A DNA stretch of 64,000 nt from Datisca glomerata (GCA_003255025.1 QANY01005060.1:744001-808000), one strand, 5' to 3'. Counted from the first letter of the stretch, positions 22,010 to 33,390 are shown. Translations and numbers: made by a program. Notes: generated from the sequence alone by a model not told the origin.

Positions 22010-22985
22010 CGGATCATAATTCAGAAAAAGGAGAATGAGGGAGAGCCTTGGTGAACAAGTCTGCAACTTGGGTTACGGTAGGGACATACCTAAATTTAAG
22101 AACCCTATTAAGCACATGTTCACGAATGAAATGAAAGTCAATCTCAATGTTCTTGGTGCGAGAATGAAACACTGGATTGGTTGCTAAAGATGTTGCACTT
22201 TGATTATCACACCAAATGATTGGTGATTGAGGTAAGGGAATTTGTAGTTCTTTGAAAAGAGGGAGCAACCATACTAACTCAGTGACAGCAGAAGCAAAGG
22301 AACGATATTCAAACTCAATACTAGAGCGAGCCATGACTGTTTGCTTATGAGCACTCCAACTAATAAGGTTCCCTCCAAGAAAAACACAGAGACCACTCGT
22401 GGACTTCCTGTCATCGAGGTTACTTCCCTAGTCTGCGAGTGTATAAGCTTCAAGAGTCTTTAAGGCAAAAACCTTGCTGAGATGACTAATAAACTGTTGA
22501 ATTTGAGATGTAGAGCTGCTAGTGATAAGGATGTCATCTACATAGATGAGAATTAGAGTGATGCTCTGAGTAGTTGTGTGAATAAACAATGAGGTGTCAG
22601 ACATAGAGTTGTGAAATCCCATTGTGACCAGAGTTGATTTGAGCTTGTCAAACCAAGCTCTTGGAGCTTGTCGGAGACCATAAAGTGCCTTTTGTAATTG
22701 ACAAACATAGTTAGGCTTTTGAGGGCCCGAGAAGCCAGTAAGTTATTCCACGAAGATAGTTTCATGCAGGTGGTCATTCAAGAACGCATTGTTGATGTCC
22801 AGTTGCTGGATATCCCACCCTCGAGTAACAACCAGTGTAAAGATAACTCTGATAGTACAAGGCTTAATAACAAGACTGTATATTTTGAAGAAATCAATTC
22901 CAACTATGTGTTGGAAACTTTTTGCAACCAATTGAGCCTTGTGCTTGTTGATGGATCTATCAGGGTTATGCTTTAGCCTATAAAC
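22010..22985 (-). pseudogene. pol: Element C copia RT-RNase H, truncated and deleted
   Basis: RT pieces lie at 22,743-22,931 ('GWDIQQLDINNAFLNDHLHE'), 22,553-22,777 in shifted frames, and 22,428-22,622 ('ITLILIYVDDILITSSS', intact YVDD). RNase H lies at 22,014-22,334 ('SSIEFEYRSFASAVTELVW', 'WCDNQSATSLATNPVFHSR', 'FRYVPTVTQVADLFTKAL'). About 250-300 codons between 'FALKTLEA' and the RNase H are missing. Upstream genes are absent beyond 22,985. This family differs from elements A, B and E, having YVDDILITSS and SATSLATNPVFHSRTK signatures. Confidence 0.85.
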
Positions 22986-23864
22986 TCATTTACTATTGAC
23001 AAGCACACTGGGAGTGGGAGGTACTGAGATTCAAGTTTTAAAAATTTATTTATTTTGAGCACTCATAATTTATTACAAGCATTTCAATTCATTTAAAAGC
23101 ATGAGCGTAATCTTTCACGTGCAAAAATAACAAATATATGTACAAGTAGCCTAATTAATCTAAAGAAATCACTCACTTAATCTAAAAATAATCACTCATT
23201 TACTTAAATTTATAATATAAATAAATCATACATTTAATCTAAATAAGTTACTTATTCGAAAAAATAATTATAAAAATAATAAACAATTTATAGAAGAAAA
23301 TTAGCTCTATTAAATTAAGAAATTATTATTGAACAAAAATGAAGTAAAAATATAGAATGCAAATGATGAGATTCGAACCTAGGAAGTGAATGTTTGAATC
23401 TAAAACCCATACCCACGTGGGTTGTTGCATCGTTAACAAATTGTTGCTTCCAATTATATAAGAGCATCTTTCAACCCATTTGTCATTTCGTCCATTCCAT
23501 GTGAAATGAGCATATTCCAGCCGGAATGGATTTCAGCCGAAATTGACCGAAATTTTGGACGGAATTTAACCACCGATATTCTGTTCCGTTCCAGTCCCTA
23601 TACAAAACGGAATTGTCAGCTATGGAGAGAGGTCACAATGATCGTGAAATTGAGGGAAATTGAAGGGTGTAATTGGGGATAAAATCTCCCACGACGTTCA
23701 CGACAAATATCACGGAGGGGTGATTTGAGTAAGTGAGAAAGTTTAGGTGCTAAAATTGAAGGGGTTTTAGGATATTTTCCTAATTTCTAGGAGATTAAGA
23801 CTCTCTATTCGTTTATTAGTTCTTGAAAAATGTTTTTCAAACAATTAATTCATAATTAGTTATT
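22986..23864. other. A+T-rich DNA without a recognisable gene
   Basis: No coding similarity is seen. At 23,520-23,600 words like 'ccggaatggatttcagccga' and 'accgaaattttggacggaat' recur and could be transposon-end debris. Confidence 0.45.
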
Positions 23865-24287
23865 GGATATTTTTTATTAAATTAAACCCCTACACTAATC
23901 ATTTTGTAGAAATGAACTCTTACTCTAACTTTTTACACACATTGTTCCCCTGACACACCTTCCACTCAAATACATTTATGAAGTTACATGTTTACCTTTC
24001 ACCACATTTCTCATTCTTCGTTTTTCAATTTTTACCATTTATTCGTCTTCTTCTCCGTCTTCTTCCTTTTTCATGCAACAGTAAAATATTTATTTATTTT
24101 TTTCTTCATGTCCATGAATTTTTTGAGAATATTTTTTTTCTAGAACGTTGTTTAAAGTTCATTTATTTATTTTTCTGGAAAGCTTGAAGTTTGGATGAAA
24201 TTTGATGAGTTTTGTTAATTTTAGGTTTTGCCCGTATTTGAGAGAGAGAAACCCGTAGAGAGAGACAATTAGTTTTGTTAATTTTGT

Positions 24288-24383
24288 ACTACGCGATGGG
24301 GTGCACTAGCGTCATGTAGCCATCGTGTAGTCTATACAATGAGTACACTAGTGTCGTGTAGCCATCGTGTAGACTACACGATG
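24288..24383. repeat. 'tacacgatg' array, second locus, left part
   Basis: Three or four copies of 'catcgtgtag' or 'gcgatggggtgcactagcgt'-type units alternate with inverted partners such as 'actacacgatgag'. The unit can be written roughly as tagNcatcgtgtagNctacacgatg. Confidence 0.75.
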
Positions 24384-24682
24384 AGAAAATGAGCATCTTC
24401 TGTACAGAATACTTTTGAAATTGAAAGATAAAATATAGTCTCAAGTATTTGAAAAATTCATTAAAAAATTTTAATGTTTCCTCTTCGATAAACTTTCGGA
24501 GGGCTTAACTTTTGACTCAGGTTGAACCATATGGCCCGTAAGATTTCAAATCAAAGTTCATTAAGAGATCTACATGTATGACGAGTTTTACTCGTCATCC
24601 CCCAGTTTCAGGGTCAAAAAATACTGTTTTAAGCATTTTTAAAGACCTGAAAGTTATTTTGTTCATAAATTTGGGTACAGAG

Positions 24683-24914
24683 GCTACACGATGGGTACAC
24701 GGATATCGTATAGCCATCATGTATCCTACACGATGGCGGTACACTAGCGTCATGTTGTGTAGCTATCATCCAGCCTACACGATGAGAGTATATTGACGTC
24801 GTGTAGCTATCGTGTAGACTACACGATAACTATACGACGCTAGTGTACGCCATTGTGTAGTCTTACACGATAGCTACACGATGCTAGTGTATCCATCATG
24901 TAGTTTATACGAAG
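24683..24914. repeat. 'tacacgatg' array, second locus, right part
   Basis: About ten partial units occur in both orientations. The core is a near-perfect palindrome at 24,797-24,839, with 21-bp arms around a single A and two arm mismatches. 'actagcgtc' and 'cgctagtgta' connect neighbouring units. Confidence 0.8.
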
Positions 24915-25075
24915 AAGTGAAAAAAATAAAAAATGTAAAAGAAATGAGGTGAAGGGTAAACATATAACTTCACAAATGCATTTTAAGTGGAAAGTGAGAC
25001 AGAGTAAACAAAAATTAGTGTATAAGTTCATTTCTATAAAATTATTAATCTAAGGATTTAGTTTAGCAAAAAATC

Positions 25076-25315
25076 CTTAATTGTAAACAAGGCCAACTAT
25101 TTTTTCTTGTATATAAAAGAATATTATAATATTAAAATAAACCGTACAATACACGTACATGGATTGTACGATTATCGGTTAAGTACAGTCCCGCTGCTTC
25201 AAAAATTTTTAACCAAAAGACAGATAAAAAGACCATTAACAGACCCCCAAACAATTTTTATCAAATGCAATAGTTCCTACAAGTTAGATAATTAAATACC
25301 ACTATATGTGGAAAA
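25076..25315. other. Spacer without a recognisable gene
   Basis: A 62-codon open stretch at 25,107-25,295 has no recognisable motif and is probably chance. Confidence 0.4.
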
Positions 25316-25445
25316 GATTTTTTAAACTAAACAAAACTAGTAACTACATCTTCAAAAAAAAAAAAACTACATCATTATAAATCTAACTAATAATTATATG
25401 AATGATTTGAACTGAAACTTCATGTGATATTGTTTGTTATATAAA
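25316..25445 (+). repeat. Left direct repeat flanking the pararetrovirus block
   Basis: These 130 bp match 40,946-41,073 in the same orientation at roughly 90% identity. Shared runs include 'gtaactacatcttcaaaaaa', 'ctacatcattataaatcta' and 'atgatttgaactgaaacttc'. The repeat ends exactly where viral similarity begins (25,446). Confidence 0.9.
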
Positions 25446-25450
25446 GAAGT

Positions 25451-25772
25451 GGAATTGCGTTTAAATTAAAGAAACAAGAAGTCAAATTGTTAATTAGGAA
25501 AGATAAAAAAACTTATAAGAGTGAAATTTTGATTTATAACAATTAATTAGTGCTGGTGGAATTGCGTTTAAATTGAAGAAATAAGAAGTCAAATTGTTAA
25601 TTAGGAAAGATAAAAAAAACTTATAAGATTGAAATTTTGATTTATAACAATTAATTAGTGCTGGTGGAATTTCGTTGAGATTGAAGAAATAAGAAGTCGA
25701 ATTGTTTAACGAAGGAAATAAAACACTTACAAGAGTGAAATTTTGATTTGTAACAATTAATTAGTGATCCTA
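25451..25772 (-). repeat. 107-bp viral leader unit, three tandem copies
   Basis: Units start with 'ggaattgcgt' or 'ggaatttcgt' at 25,451, 25,558 and 25,666. Each contains 'gaagtcaaattgttaa' and 'aacaattaattagtg'. The equivalent region of the plus copy (about 40,628-40,757) has only one unit. Confidence 0.85.
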
Positions 25773-26120
25773 CTCACCAATTAGTATTAAGAAGAAGAAG
25801 AAAATGATTACAAAAGAGGAGGAAGAAGAAAGTTTTATTTTCCTAAACAAGTTTTCCTCTCAAAGTGAGTATGAGTGAAAACCAAGTTATGAATCACAAG
25901 TGGGAGAAAACATCGTATTTATCGGCAAAAAAGTGAAGTTCAGCGGGAACCCATAACTAATTTGTGCTATTCTTTTCTATTAAAGTAAGAAACATTTTAC
26001 ATTGTAGTTTTTCACTAAATCAACAGAAAATAACAACTAACAATCTAATATTTAGACAACTTGTACAATAATTCTAAAAGAAGAGAAAATACAAAGATTC
26101 TTGATAATTGCTATCTTGAA
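25773..26120 (-). promoter_or_regulatory. Viral promoter region, minus copy (decayed)
   Basis: The reverse complement matches 40,330-40,630 of the plus copy. The TATA box of the plus copy (tataaa) reads gataaata here, near 25,913. A polyadenylation-like aataaaac follows near 25,832. The promoter would have driven the full-length viral RNA; activity now is unlikely. Confidence 0.6.
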
Positions 26121-26339
26121 AATCGTATCTTGATTATTTCTTCATGTTGGAGAGTCGTCATGATATTTTGAAATTGCTTCACCTTGTTATCATGATATCT
26201 TAAAACTGCTTCACCTTTGAATTTCTTGATTTCTTAATAATATCTATTTGCATTTTATCAGGATAAATTTTGCTATTTTACATATTCAACCATTGATTAA
26301 CATGAAGGTTTGCCGATTTTGTCAAGAGAAGATTCTTTT

Positions 26340-27490
26340 TTTTTTCTTTATTTATTCATTCATTTATCATCGCAGAGATTTATATCTTCAAATGGATCTT
26401 GTGATTCTTGAAATTTATTCATTCAAATGCATGACCCTTTTGAGAGTTTTGGGCCTTCAATTGTTGAAGGGTAGTCTTTTTGGTGGATTGAGCTTCTTGG
26501 GTACTTGGCTTAATTGAATGGCTTGACTCAGTAGAAGATTCTGAGTCAAAGTATTATTATTTTCTAAAAGAAAAAGTAGTTTTTAGATTAATTTTTGTTT
26601 GAGTTTAGATTTGGACTTTATGATTTTGATTTTCTCTTGGAGGAAGTGGGTTTGGACTCTTTAGAAGAGTTTGAATGAGTTTACTTTATTTATGGATTTT
26701 GGTATATGAGCTCATTAATTGTTAATGGAGTCTAGATAAAAGGGTCGGTTATTTAGGTTAGGATGAGTATTTGCAAACCCTTGGTTAATGGAAGCAATAA
26801 TTGTCTAGGTATTAAATTTGTCTTACCATTTGATGAAGCATTGACGGTTGAGAATCTCATCTTCAATTGCGTATTGCCATTTTAGAATTTAAGGTATTTT
26901 GTATTTGTTTGAAAAATAAAAGAGTTGAGGGAATGATGCCTCAATTGACGAGTGCTTATATAATTTTAAAAACAATTAAAGCATTGTTGAAAATCAATTA
27001 AAAATAATTCTAGGCTAGGATCGTGGACGGACCACCATCTCAAGAACCAATTTAGAAAATTAGATTTAAAATTTTATCAAAATTTAAGAACCAAGAATGA
27101 GAAAATTCAGGGAGGAAATATTTTTGTCCTTGTGACCAGGGACATAATGAAAATCAGGAAGGAAATATTTTTTTACAATTTGAGCAGAATCTTTTAAATG
27201 AACAAATATATGCTCAATGTAAAAAAGATTCTTTCTGGGATTTTTTTGAAAGTAAGGGGATGATTTTTGTATTTTGTTATTGGTTGATTTAAAGATTGAG
27301 CATCAAAAGGTTGAGAAATCTAGAAATGGTAAAATTGATTGACAATGGCTTATTGGTAATTAGGTTTGATGGACTCAATGATAGTTAATTGGTTAGAGTA
27401 GAATACTCCTCTTTAATTTGAATCTTAAGGGCCAATTATGGAGTCAATGACTCCCCTTCAATTCTGGCTTTGGAAGCCTTAGCCTGGGGT
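26340..27490 (-). pseudogene. Unidentified ORF downstream of viral RNase H, minus copy
   Basis: The reverse complement aligns with 38,690-40,020 of the plus copy, including 'HSWFLNF' and 'WFLRWW'-type aromatic-rich residues near 27,040-27,080. The acidic C-terminal stretch lies near 26,340-26,460. An internal deletion near 27,125 removes roughly 200 bp relative to the other copy. The RNase H frame runs into this region with no intergenic gap left. I do not recognise the product; it recurs in both copies and so belonged to the virus. Confidence 0.6.
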
Positions 27491-28200
27491 TTTGACCCTC
27501 ATCTTGTCAACCTTGCAAGAATTCACAAGTCAGAAAGTCAGGTACCGAATTATTAATGCCTTAAATGAATTCAATATCAAAATAAAAAATATTGAGAATA
27601 TATTGCCAACTAGCAAAATTTATTTGGAAGTAATATTTTTAACATCATTTTCAAAACGTGTTTTGCATATTTACAATCAATTTATTAAAAAAAATTATTT
27701 AATAAATCATCTTGGAATTTTTAAATACATAAAACAACAACTAAAATTTCCCTTTTGATAGTACTATAATTAACCTGAGACTGAGACTGAGACTAGGTAC
27801 GAGAAGTGAACCTGGCAATTTGTTCATGCGCTTCAGGATATATTTTTGGTAACATGATAATCCGATATCCAAGTTCAGAGACATCAGTTTGGACGATTTT
27901 AAAGGAATTTACAGTAGAGATACCAAGGCAAGGAAGTGCCTTAACATGAGTTTTAAGTTTTTTTAATTAAATTAGTACGAATAGGCATCCATGGTGGGGG
28001 GTTTTTCTTAAGTCTCTCAAAAAATGGCTTGCAATCAATTCCTAAATTATTATAGAAATCAGATATGTAATTGAGGGATCCTAAGAATCTTTGTAGTTGG
28101 GGTTTACCAAGAATTTCATCTGAAATTTATCTGTAAATTGTATGACACGATCAATTGGCTTAATAATAGAATGATGGACCTCGAATCCTAGAATCTGATT
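27491..28200 (-). pseudogene. Viral RNase H remnant, minus copy
   Basis: Frames read 'GSLNYISDFYNNLGIDCKPF' near 28,020-28,080, then 'PPPWMPIRTNLIKK' near 27,960-28,000, then 'ARWQAILSIFDFDIEFIKG'-like residues near 27,520-27,600. These are typical of the RT connection and RNase H of caulimovirids. The domain degrades the RNA template during genome replication. Multiple frameshifts occur. The plus copy lacks this whole segment. Confidence 0.75.
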
Positions 28201-28850
28201 TTAAACTGAAACAATTTGATTTTACTTGTAGAAATAATTAAACCATTTTGTTTTATTATTTGTCAAATAATTCAAGATGTTTCCAGTGTTAATCAATTGA
28301 TTTAAAAAAAAAGAACATTATCAATGTAAACAATAAAAAAATCAGTAATTCGTTGAAAATTTCATTCATTATATTTTGAAATTCAAAAGGAGTATTCTTC
28401 AGACAAAAAAGCATTACATTCCCCTCATAATGACGAAAAAGAGTTACAAAAACAGTTTTATACCTATCATTCTCATTTATTGGGATTTTTTCAAATTCAG
28501 ATTTCATGTCAAATTTAGAGAATAAAACATCTCCAAGCTTGTTGATTAAGCTCCTCTTTTTTTGTATAAGATATCTTATCCATTCTAAAATATTATTAAG
28601 GAGTTTATAGTTAATGACTAATCTAGGAACTTCTCGTTCCATTTCACTGGCATTTTGGATGTAAAAGGAAGAATATGACCAATGAGATTTACTTTTCCTG
28701 ATAATATTTTTATTAAGGAGTTCTATAATTTTTTTTATAGAATTCAAACATTTCAAAATTTATCTGAATTGGTCACGCTTCTATTGGGATATTTTTTTCA
28801 TCAAATCTCTTAATATAATGTAGACTGACAGTATGATACTTTCTATGTCA
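28201..28850 (-). pseudogene. Viral reverse transcriptase remnant, minus copy
   Basis: The open segment 28,289-28,756 holds 'PRLVINYKLLNN' and 'LFSKFDMKSEFEKIPINEND', the fingers and palm motifs of caulimovirid RT. The active-site box near 28,310-28,330 reads YIDN instead of YIDD, so one metal-binding Asp is lost. A frameshift separates it from the upstream part. The enzyme would copy pregenomic RNA into DNA; this copy is dead. Confidence 0.85.
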
Positions 28851-29149
28851 GAATGCATTAGAAATGTCAACACATAATTCTCTACAAATTTTTTCTTCAA
28901 AGATTCTTATTTGTTTTTTAAGAGTAGGATTTTGAAATTGTTGTTCAATTCTTTTGAAAAAAAAATTATTTTTCTTTACAAGAAATTAAATTCATGGTTT
29001 CTTAAATAAAATTTTATTTAAAGTTTCAATTTCTCATTGTGAGAAAAAAAGAAATTTGAATTTGAAAGGTTTATCCATAGGATAAGTAAAGATTCCATCA
29101 TAATCTGTTGTGGAAGGATACAATAAGAAAATGAATGGTAATCCTAAGA

Positions 29150-29420
29150 TAATTTTATCTGTCATATTTTTTAGTAAGACAAATTATGTTTTAAAACACA
29201 CATTGTCTTGGTAAATATGAACTTTGAGAATTTCAAAATTGATATGTATACGAGTACCATTGACAGAAGACAGATTCTTTTGTCTTCTTGAAGTACTTGG
29301 TAAGAATGGACCCTTCCTACATACATTTTAAGTCAGCTCCTGAGTCAATAAGAGCCATGGAGGTGAAATCAATGTCTTGGATAATAATTCTGACCAATAT
29401 GTGTCATTTTTAAGTTTGAT
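29150..29420 (-). pseudogene. Viral aspartic protease remnant, minus copy
   Basis: Near 29,335-29,375 the minus strand reads 'MALIDSGADLKCM' followed by a stop. The D-S-G catalytic triplet is intact here, whereas the plus copy reads N-S-G. The protease family cleaves the viral polyprotein. The frame is broken within 15 codons of the active site. Confidence 0.75.
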
Positions 29421-29549
29421 GTGATTAAGGGTATGAAGGAAGTTGTCATTATCTTGTATGTTGACAACATGTTCTTCAAGATCATTATCGAAATGAATAC
29501 TAGGTTCTCCTAGTTTACTGTACTCATGTTTTTTTTAATTAATTTTTTT

Positions 29550-30000
29550 TTATTTTTAAAGATTTAACTCTTTTGTTATTTCATAGTTTGAATCTTTTAA
29601 TCCTTTTATTTCATTCTTAATGCTTTTTATTTCTCTTTGAAGTTCTTGAAGAGTAATTTCCTTATATGTTCTCTTATTTTCTTTGAATTTTTTAAGAGTT
29701 TGAGAAAGGCTAACAATGTTATTATTAGACTTAGTATCATTTTTCTTTTGGATCACATTTCTAAGCCTTTCAAGGAAATCTTATTTTAACTCAGGATTAT
29801 CAATTCTACTAATTAAATCAAGTAAAAGATCCTTATGTTCCTCATTTTTAGTTAAAACATTGACAACATTTTTGCAACAGCTATTCTTGCAACCTAAGAG
29901 ATGTCGGGAGAATTACTATCAGAACTTGAAGATTTCAAATCGTTAGAATCAGTGGAATCAAAATCTTCTAAATCTTCATTACTAGATTCATAGTAATCTA
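29550..30000 (-). pseudogene. Viral coat-protein C-terminal tail, minus copy
   Basis: It starts at 30,000 with acidic serine-rich codons ('SSNEDLEDFDST' type), the stretch that follows the zinc knuckle in the plus copy (36,417-36,520). A Cys-rich 'CKNVVNVLTKNEE'-like part follows. A Lys/Glu-rich segment at 29,556-29,756 looks like a coiled coil ('LQELQREIKSIKNEIKGLKD' region). The zinc knuckle itself is missing, because the strand switches at about 30,000. Confidence 0.7.
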
Positions 30001-30006
30001 TGGATA

Positions 30007-30622
30007 GTCAACTCTAAGACCAAATGGGTCAAAGAAGATTCCAGTTGGGTGACTACTAGTCATCCCCCACCTAAAAAATTTATTATTAATCATAAAATTT
30101 ATTTAATTACTGCCTCTCCTTTTAAGATTTTTAAGGAGAATGACCTCAATAAGAAGGTTGTTGAACAACTTAATTGCACTAACCAAAGTTTAATAATAGA
30201 AAAATAATTATGACAAAATTGAGAATAAGGTTAATGATCTTCATATGCCTAATTCTGACAATCTCTTAAAAGAAACTCCTTTAATAAAATATTCTGGTAA
30301 AACTACTTTAAAATCCCCCCCTTCAAGAATAAGATTGATCAAATGCTTCAAGAACTTAAAAATAAGTCTACTAAGTCATCTTCCTCTGTTAAAGTGATTA
30401 ATCAAGATAATGATTCTGATTGTGAAAGCCATAGGCCCAATTCTTCATATGAATCCTCCATCATTCCCAATGTTGAAAAAAGATTAAAAAAATCTTGAGA
30501 TTAATAAACTTGAAAGAAAGTGGCATAAAAGGCCTATTTCTCTACATATTCAAATCATTGTCTTCTTTAGTTAATCAACTTTATGTCTCTGTTAAAAAAT
30601 TGTATGAATGAAATATTGATGG
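30007..30622 (+). pseudogene. Viral coat-protein N-terminal part, second plus copy (5' piece)
   Basis: This matches 34,776-35,370 in the same orientation, starting 'tctaagaccaaatgggtcaa' and reading 'TKWVKEDSSWVTT'-type residues. A coiled-coil-like part follows. It abuts the minus copy head to head at about 30,000-30,006. Stops and frameshifts are present. The piece is interrupted at 30,622 by a LINE and resumes at 32,451. Confidence 0.75.
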
Positions 30623-32450
30623 ATTTTTTGTCAAAAGGTAAAAATATATTAACCAAAAAGAATAACACAACTACAAGGGTCATATCCTTGGTACAACAAA
30701 TACAAAAATCAAAGAACAAAACCTAGATCCATCTAACTAAGAAAGACCCCTCGATGTTTAATTTTTTGTTTTTACAAAGGAATAAAAGTCTCTCTTTGAC
30801 CATAAAATAATCTTCCTAAAAATTAAATGAGAATCCATGAGCTTGCCAAGGAAGACCTTTTTATTTCTTTCTAACAAAAAAAATAGACAAAAGTTGAAAT
30901 AACAAGTCTTTAAAATCTCAAATACATGTAGTTCCTTGAGTCATGGAGTAGCAGCAGCTTCTGAACTAATTATTCCAAAAAAGAGGCATGGGAAAAATAT
31001 CACACCTGTTAAGGAGAGGCTCCAGGATTTTCCTAGTGATAGAACAATCATAAAAAAGATGTTGGACAGATTTGAACCCTTCAATACATAAGAGATAATC
31101 TGGATTCATAGCATGATTCCATTTAATGATCCAATCCTTAGTATTGATCTTATTTAAGAGAACAAGCCAAAGAATAAAAGAATATTTGAGAATGTAGCCT
31201 TTAAACCATACAAGATTAGACCAATCAACAGAAACTGGATGAACAGAAAGCTGATTGTAGGTATCACTGATAGAGAAAATAGCCATTGTAACTAGCAAAC
31301 TAGCTCCAATGATCATCCCCTAAAAAGGGCAAAGGGATGTTAAGAGAGAAGCACATATCCTAGAAGTATGTTTTAAGATCACTACTAGGCCGGCACCAGA
31401 CCCCTTACCTAATGAGCATAGAAAGATTCAAACACTAATTCTTTACAAATTTGATGCCAAATCTATGTAAGAGAATGCCATCATGGTGCCAAGGGTCAGT
31501 GAACAAGCCAATAGAGTTATCATAACAAATATATAAAACACAGAAGTGAGCAACTTTATCCCGGAGTCTTATGAGCTTTCTCCAAGACCATGAAGGGTCA
31601 GCCCCCATCTTCATAGAAAACATAGAATGGCCCTTTATGAGGTTGTGATCACACAAAGAAACCCATAAAGAGTCTTTGTCCTTTCTAACAAGCTTCCAAA
31701 AATGCTTAGAGACAGCAACCATATTTCAAGTAGGAAGGTCTTTCAAGTTTAAACCAGCTGAATGAAAAGGTGTACAAACTTGGCTCCAAGCTACTTTATT
31801 ATTACTACAAACATCTGGTTTACCAGGCCACAGGAAGATCCTTAAAGTTGAATTGATAAGATTCATTACCTTCTTAGGCAGAATCAACAAGCTACTCTAG
31901 TAACTTTGAATAGTAGTGAGAATAGATTTAGTGAGTTGCAGCCTCCCAGCAAAGGTAAGATGCTTGTTCTCCCAAGCTTTATCTCTTTTAATAACATTGA
32001 CAACTAGGATCTCATAGTTGGTTTTGCTGAGCTTAGTTGGCACGAGAGGAATGCCCAGGTATCTAACGGGTATGGAACCTTTTAGAAAAACCTGTAATAG
32101 CTGGCTTGTTCCTCCTGACAAACAGTTGAGAAAAAAATATAGCTTTTTGAAACATTAGGGATAAGGCCTGAAAGATCACTAAACAGATTGAGCCTTCCAT
32201 GACAGCTTTCACAGCTTGAGTAGAACCCTTGCAAAAATTCATAAGGTCATCTGCAAAACAAAGGTTAACAGTCATGTCTTTCTTACACCTCTAGTGAAAT
32301 TGAAAACTTGCAATAGAAATACATTGTTGCAAGATACCATTTAAAACCTATATAACCAGAGCAAAGAGATCAGGAGAAAGAGGATCTCTCTGCCTTAACC
32401 CTCTACCACCTTTAAAAAAACCATGTAGCCAACCATTCATATTAATATAG
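30623..32450 (-). mobile_element. 5'-truncated LINE (L1-type) inserted in viral DNA
   Basis: The insert is bounded by tattgatgg at 30,614-30,622 and 32,451-32,459, a target-site duplication that occurs once at the same point in the other viral copy (about 35,364-35,372). The minus-strand 3' end carries a short A-rich tail (TTTTTTG on the plus strand at 30,624-30,630). The element keeps only the end of RT and the zf-RVT region, so it is strongly 5'-truncated, as is usual for L1 insertions. Confidence 0.85.
30966..32275 (-). pseudogene. LINE reverse transcriptase and zf-RVT remnant
   Basis: Reading down: 'NLCFADDLMNFCKGS' (32,063-32,275) contains the RT active site FADD. 'PVRYLGIPLVPTKLS' and 'ENKHLTFAGRLQLTKSIL' (31,897-32,121) are standard plant L1 thumb motifs. 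A region at 31,435-31,722 ends in 'KLIRLRDKV'-type residues. The zf-RVT domain lies at 30,966-31,316 ('LVWFKGYILKYSFILWLVLL', 'YLLCIEGFKSVQHLFYDC'). Stops and frameshifts separate the pieces. The protein would nick DNA and prime reverse transcription; this one is dead. Confidence 0.9.
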
Positions 32451-33390
32451 TATTGATGGGCTTTCAGAATAAGAAGTCCTCAATAAATTACAACACATGA
32501 CTATAGTGGCTAATAACTATATCACCACCCACAATTTGCCTCAAACTAGGATTGTTAGTCACAGGGTTATAGGAATATTTTATTCTTTGTGGGAAAAACA
32601 TCTCACCCAGGAATCCAAAAATACTATTCTTACAGCAATAAAGATTTATGCCAAAGTAACCCTAATTCTTGGAGATGATCAGGAAATAATACTTGGTGCT
32701 ATTAATACACTCTTTTACACAATAATTTAACACTTCATTGACTCCAAGTAATATTACTTCACATATTCATAATCAATTAACCAATCTTAAATGTCCAACC
32801 CTAAATGATTTTGACTGGTACAAAAACATTTTTTTGTCTAGAGTTATATCTAGGGATAATAGAAAAATTTATAAATGGCTTATTTAATTTGTTTGTCTAT
32901 AAAATTAGAACTGTCCTAGTTATAACCCAGGAAACATAGACTACAATAATCTCATATATGGTACTATTATCACAACAATACAAAAGGAATGATTAAAAAT
33001 GTGTATTAATATAAAAATTAATAAACAAATTCAAAATAGAAGAAAACTATCAAATATGAACTAGGTAATTTTTGTAAACAATATGGATTGTCTGCTATTG
33101 CTCCTTCTCAAAAGTATTGGAAAACTTCTTACCTAGACTTTAATCCTAGGAGAGCCTACAAACCCTATAGGTGGAGATTTCACAAAAAGAGAAATAAAAA
33201 TTTTGACAAACATTTCTCTAAAAATAAAAATCATCCTACAAGAAAATCCAATAAACAATTTTTTGATAAAAGTAAAATCAAATGTTTTAAGTGTGGTTAA
33301 AATGGTCATTTTCCTAACACTTGTCAAATCAAAAATAAAACTAACCAATTAAAATTTGTTGATGAAGAAAAACAAGATTTGTTTAGAATT
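32451..33390 (+). pseudogene. Viral coat-protein remnant, second plus copy (3' piece)
   Basis: It continues the 30,007-30,622 piece after the LINE and matches 35,365-36,415. The segment 33,088-33,300 is rich in Lys/Arg ('PRRAYKPYRWRFHKKRNKN'), the basic region before the knuckle. The zinc knuckle CFKCG...GHFPNTC lies at about 33,277-33,322 but has an in-frame stop inside. The viral sequence breaks at 'tttagaattatt' (33,390), where the strand switches to minus. Confidence 0.8.

Larger units (their letters stand above)
23865..25075. mobile_element. Non-autonomous long-TIR element, MULE-like
   Basis: The left end (23,865 to about 24,030) and the reverse complement of the right end (about 24,915-25,075) match over 160 bp or more. 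Shared words include 'tagaaatgaact', 'gaagttayatgtttacc' and 'ttcaccncatttct'. Both ends start GGATNTTTTTT. Flanks ttagttatt and ttaattgta agree at 6 of 9 bases, so a decayed 9-bp target duplication is possible. Together with the long TIRs this points to a Mutator-type element. The interior has no transposase and carries the palindromic 'tacacgatg' arrays. Confidence 0.65.

Noticed and set aside
24578..24796. 72-codon open frame as a gene
   Set aside because: Its second half reads through the 'tacacgatg' array and no domain is visible.
27492..27758. Plus-strand 88-codon open frame
   Set aside because: It is the opposite strand of the viral RNase H remnant, whose minus-strand residues fit a known domain.
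33133..33348. Minus-strand frames opposite the viral basic region (also 36,158-36,370)
   Set aside because: They recur only because the coat-protein region is duplicated; the plus strand carries the recognised zinc knuckle.
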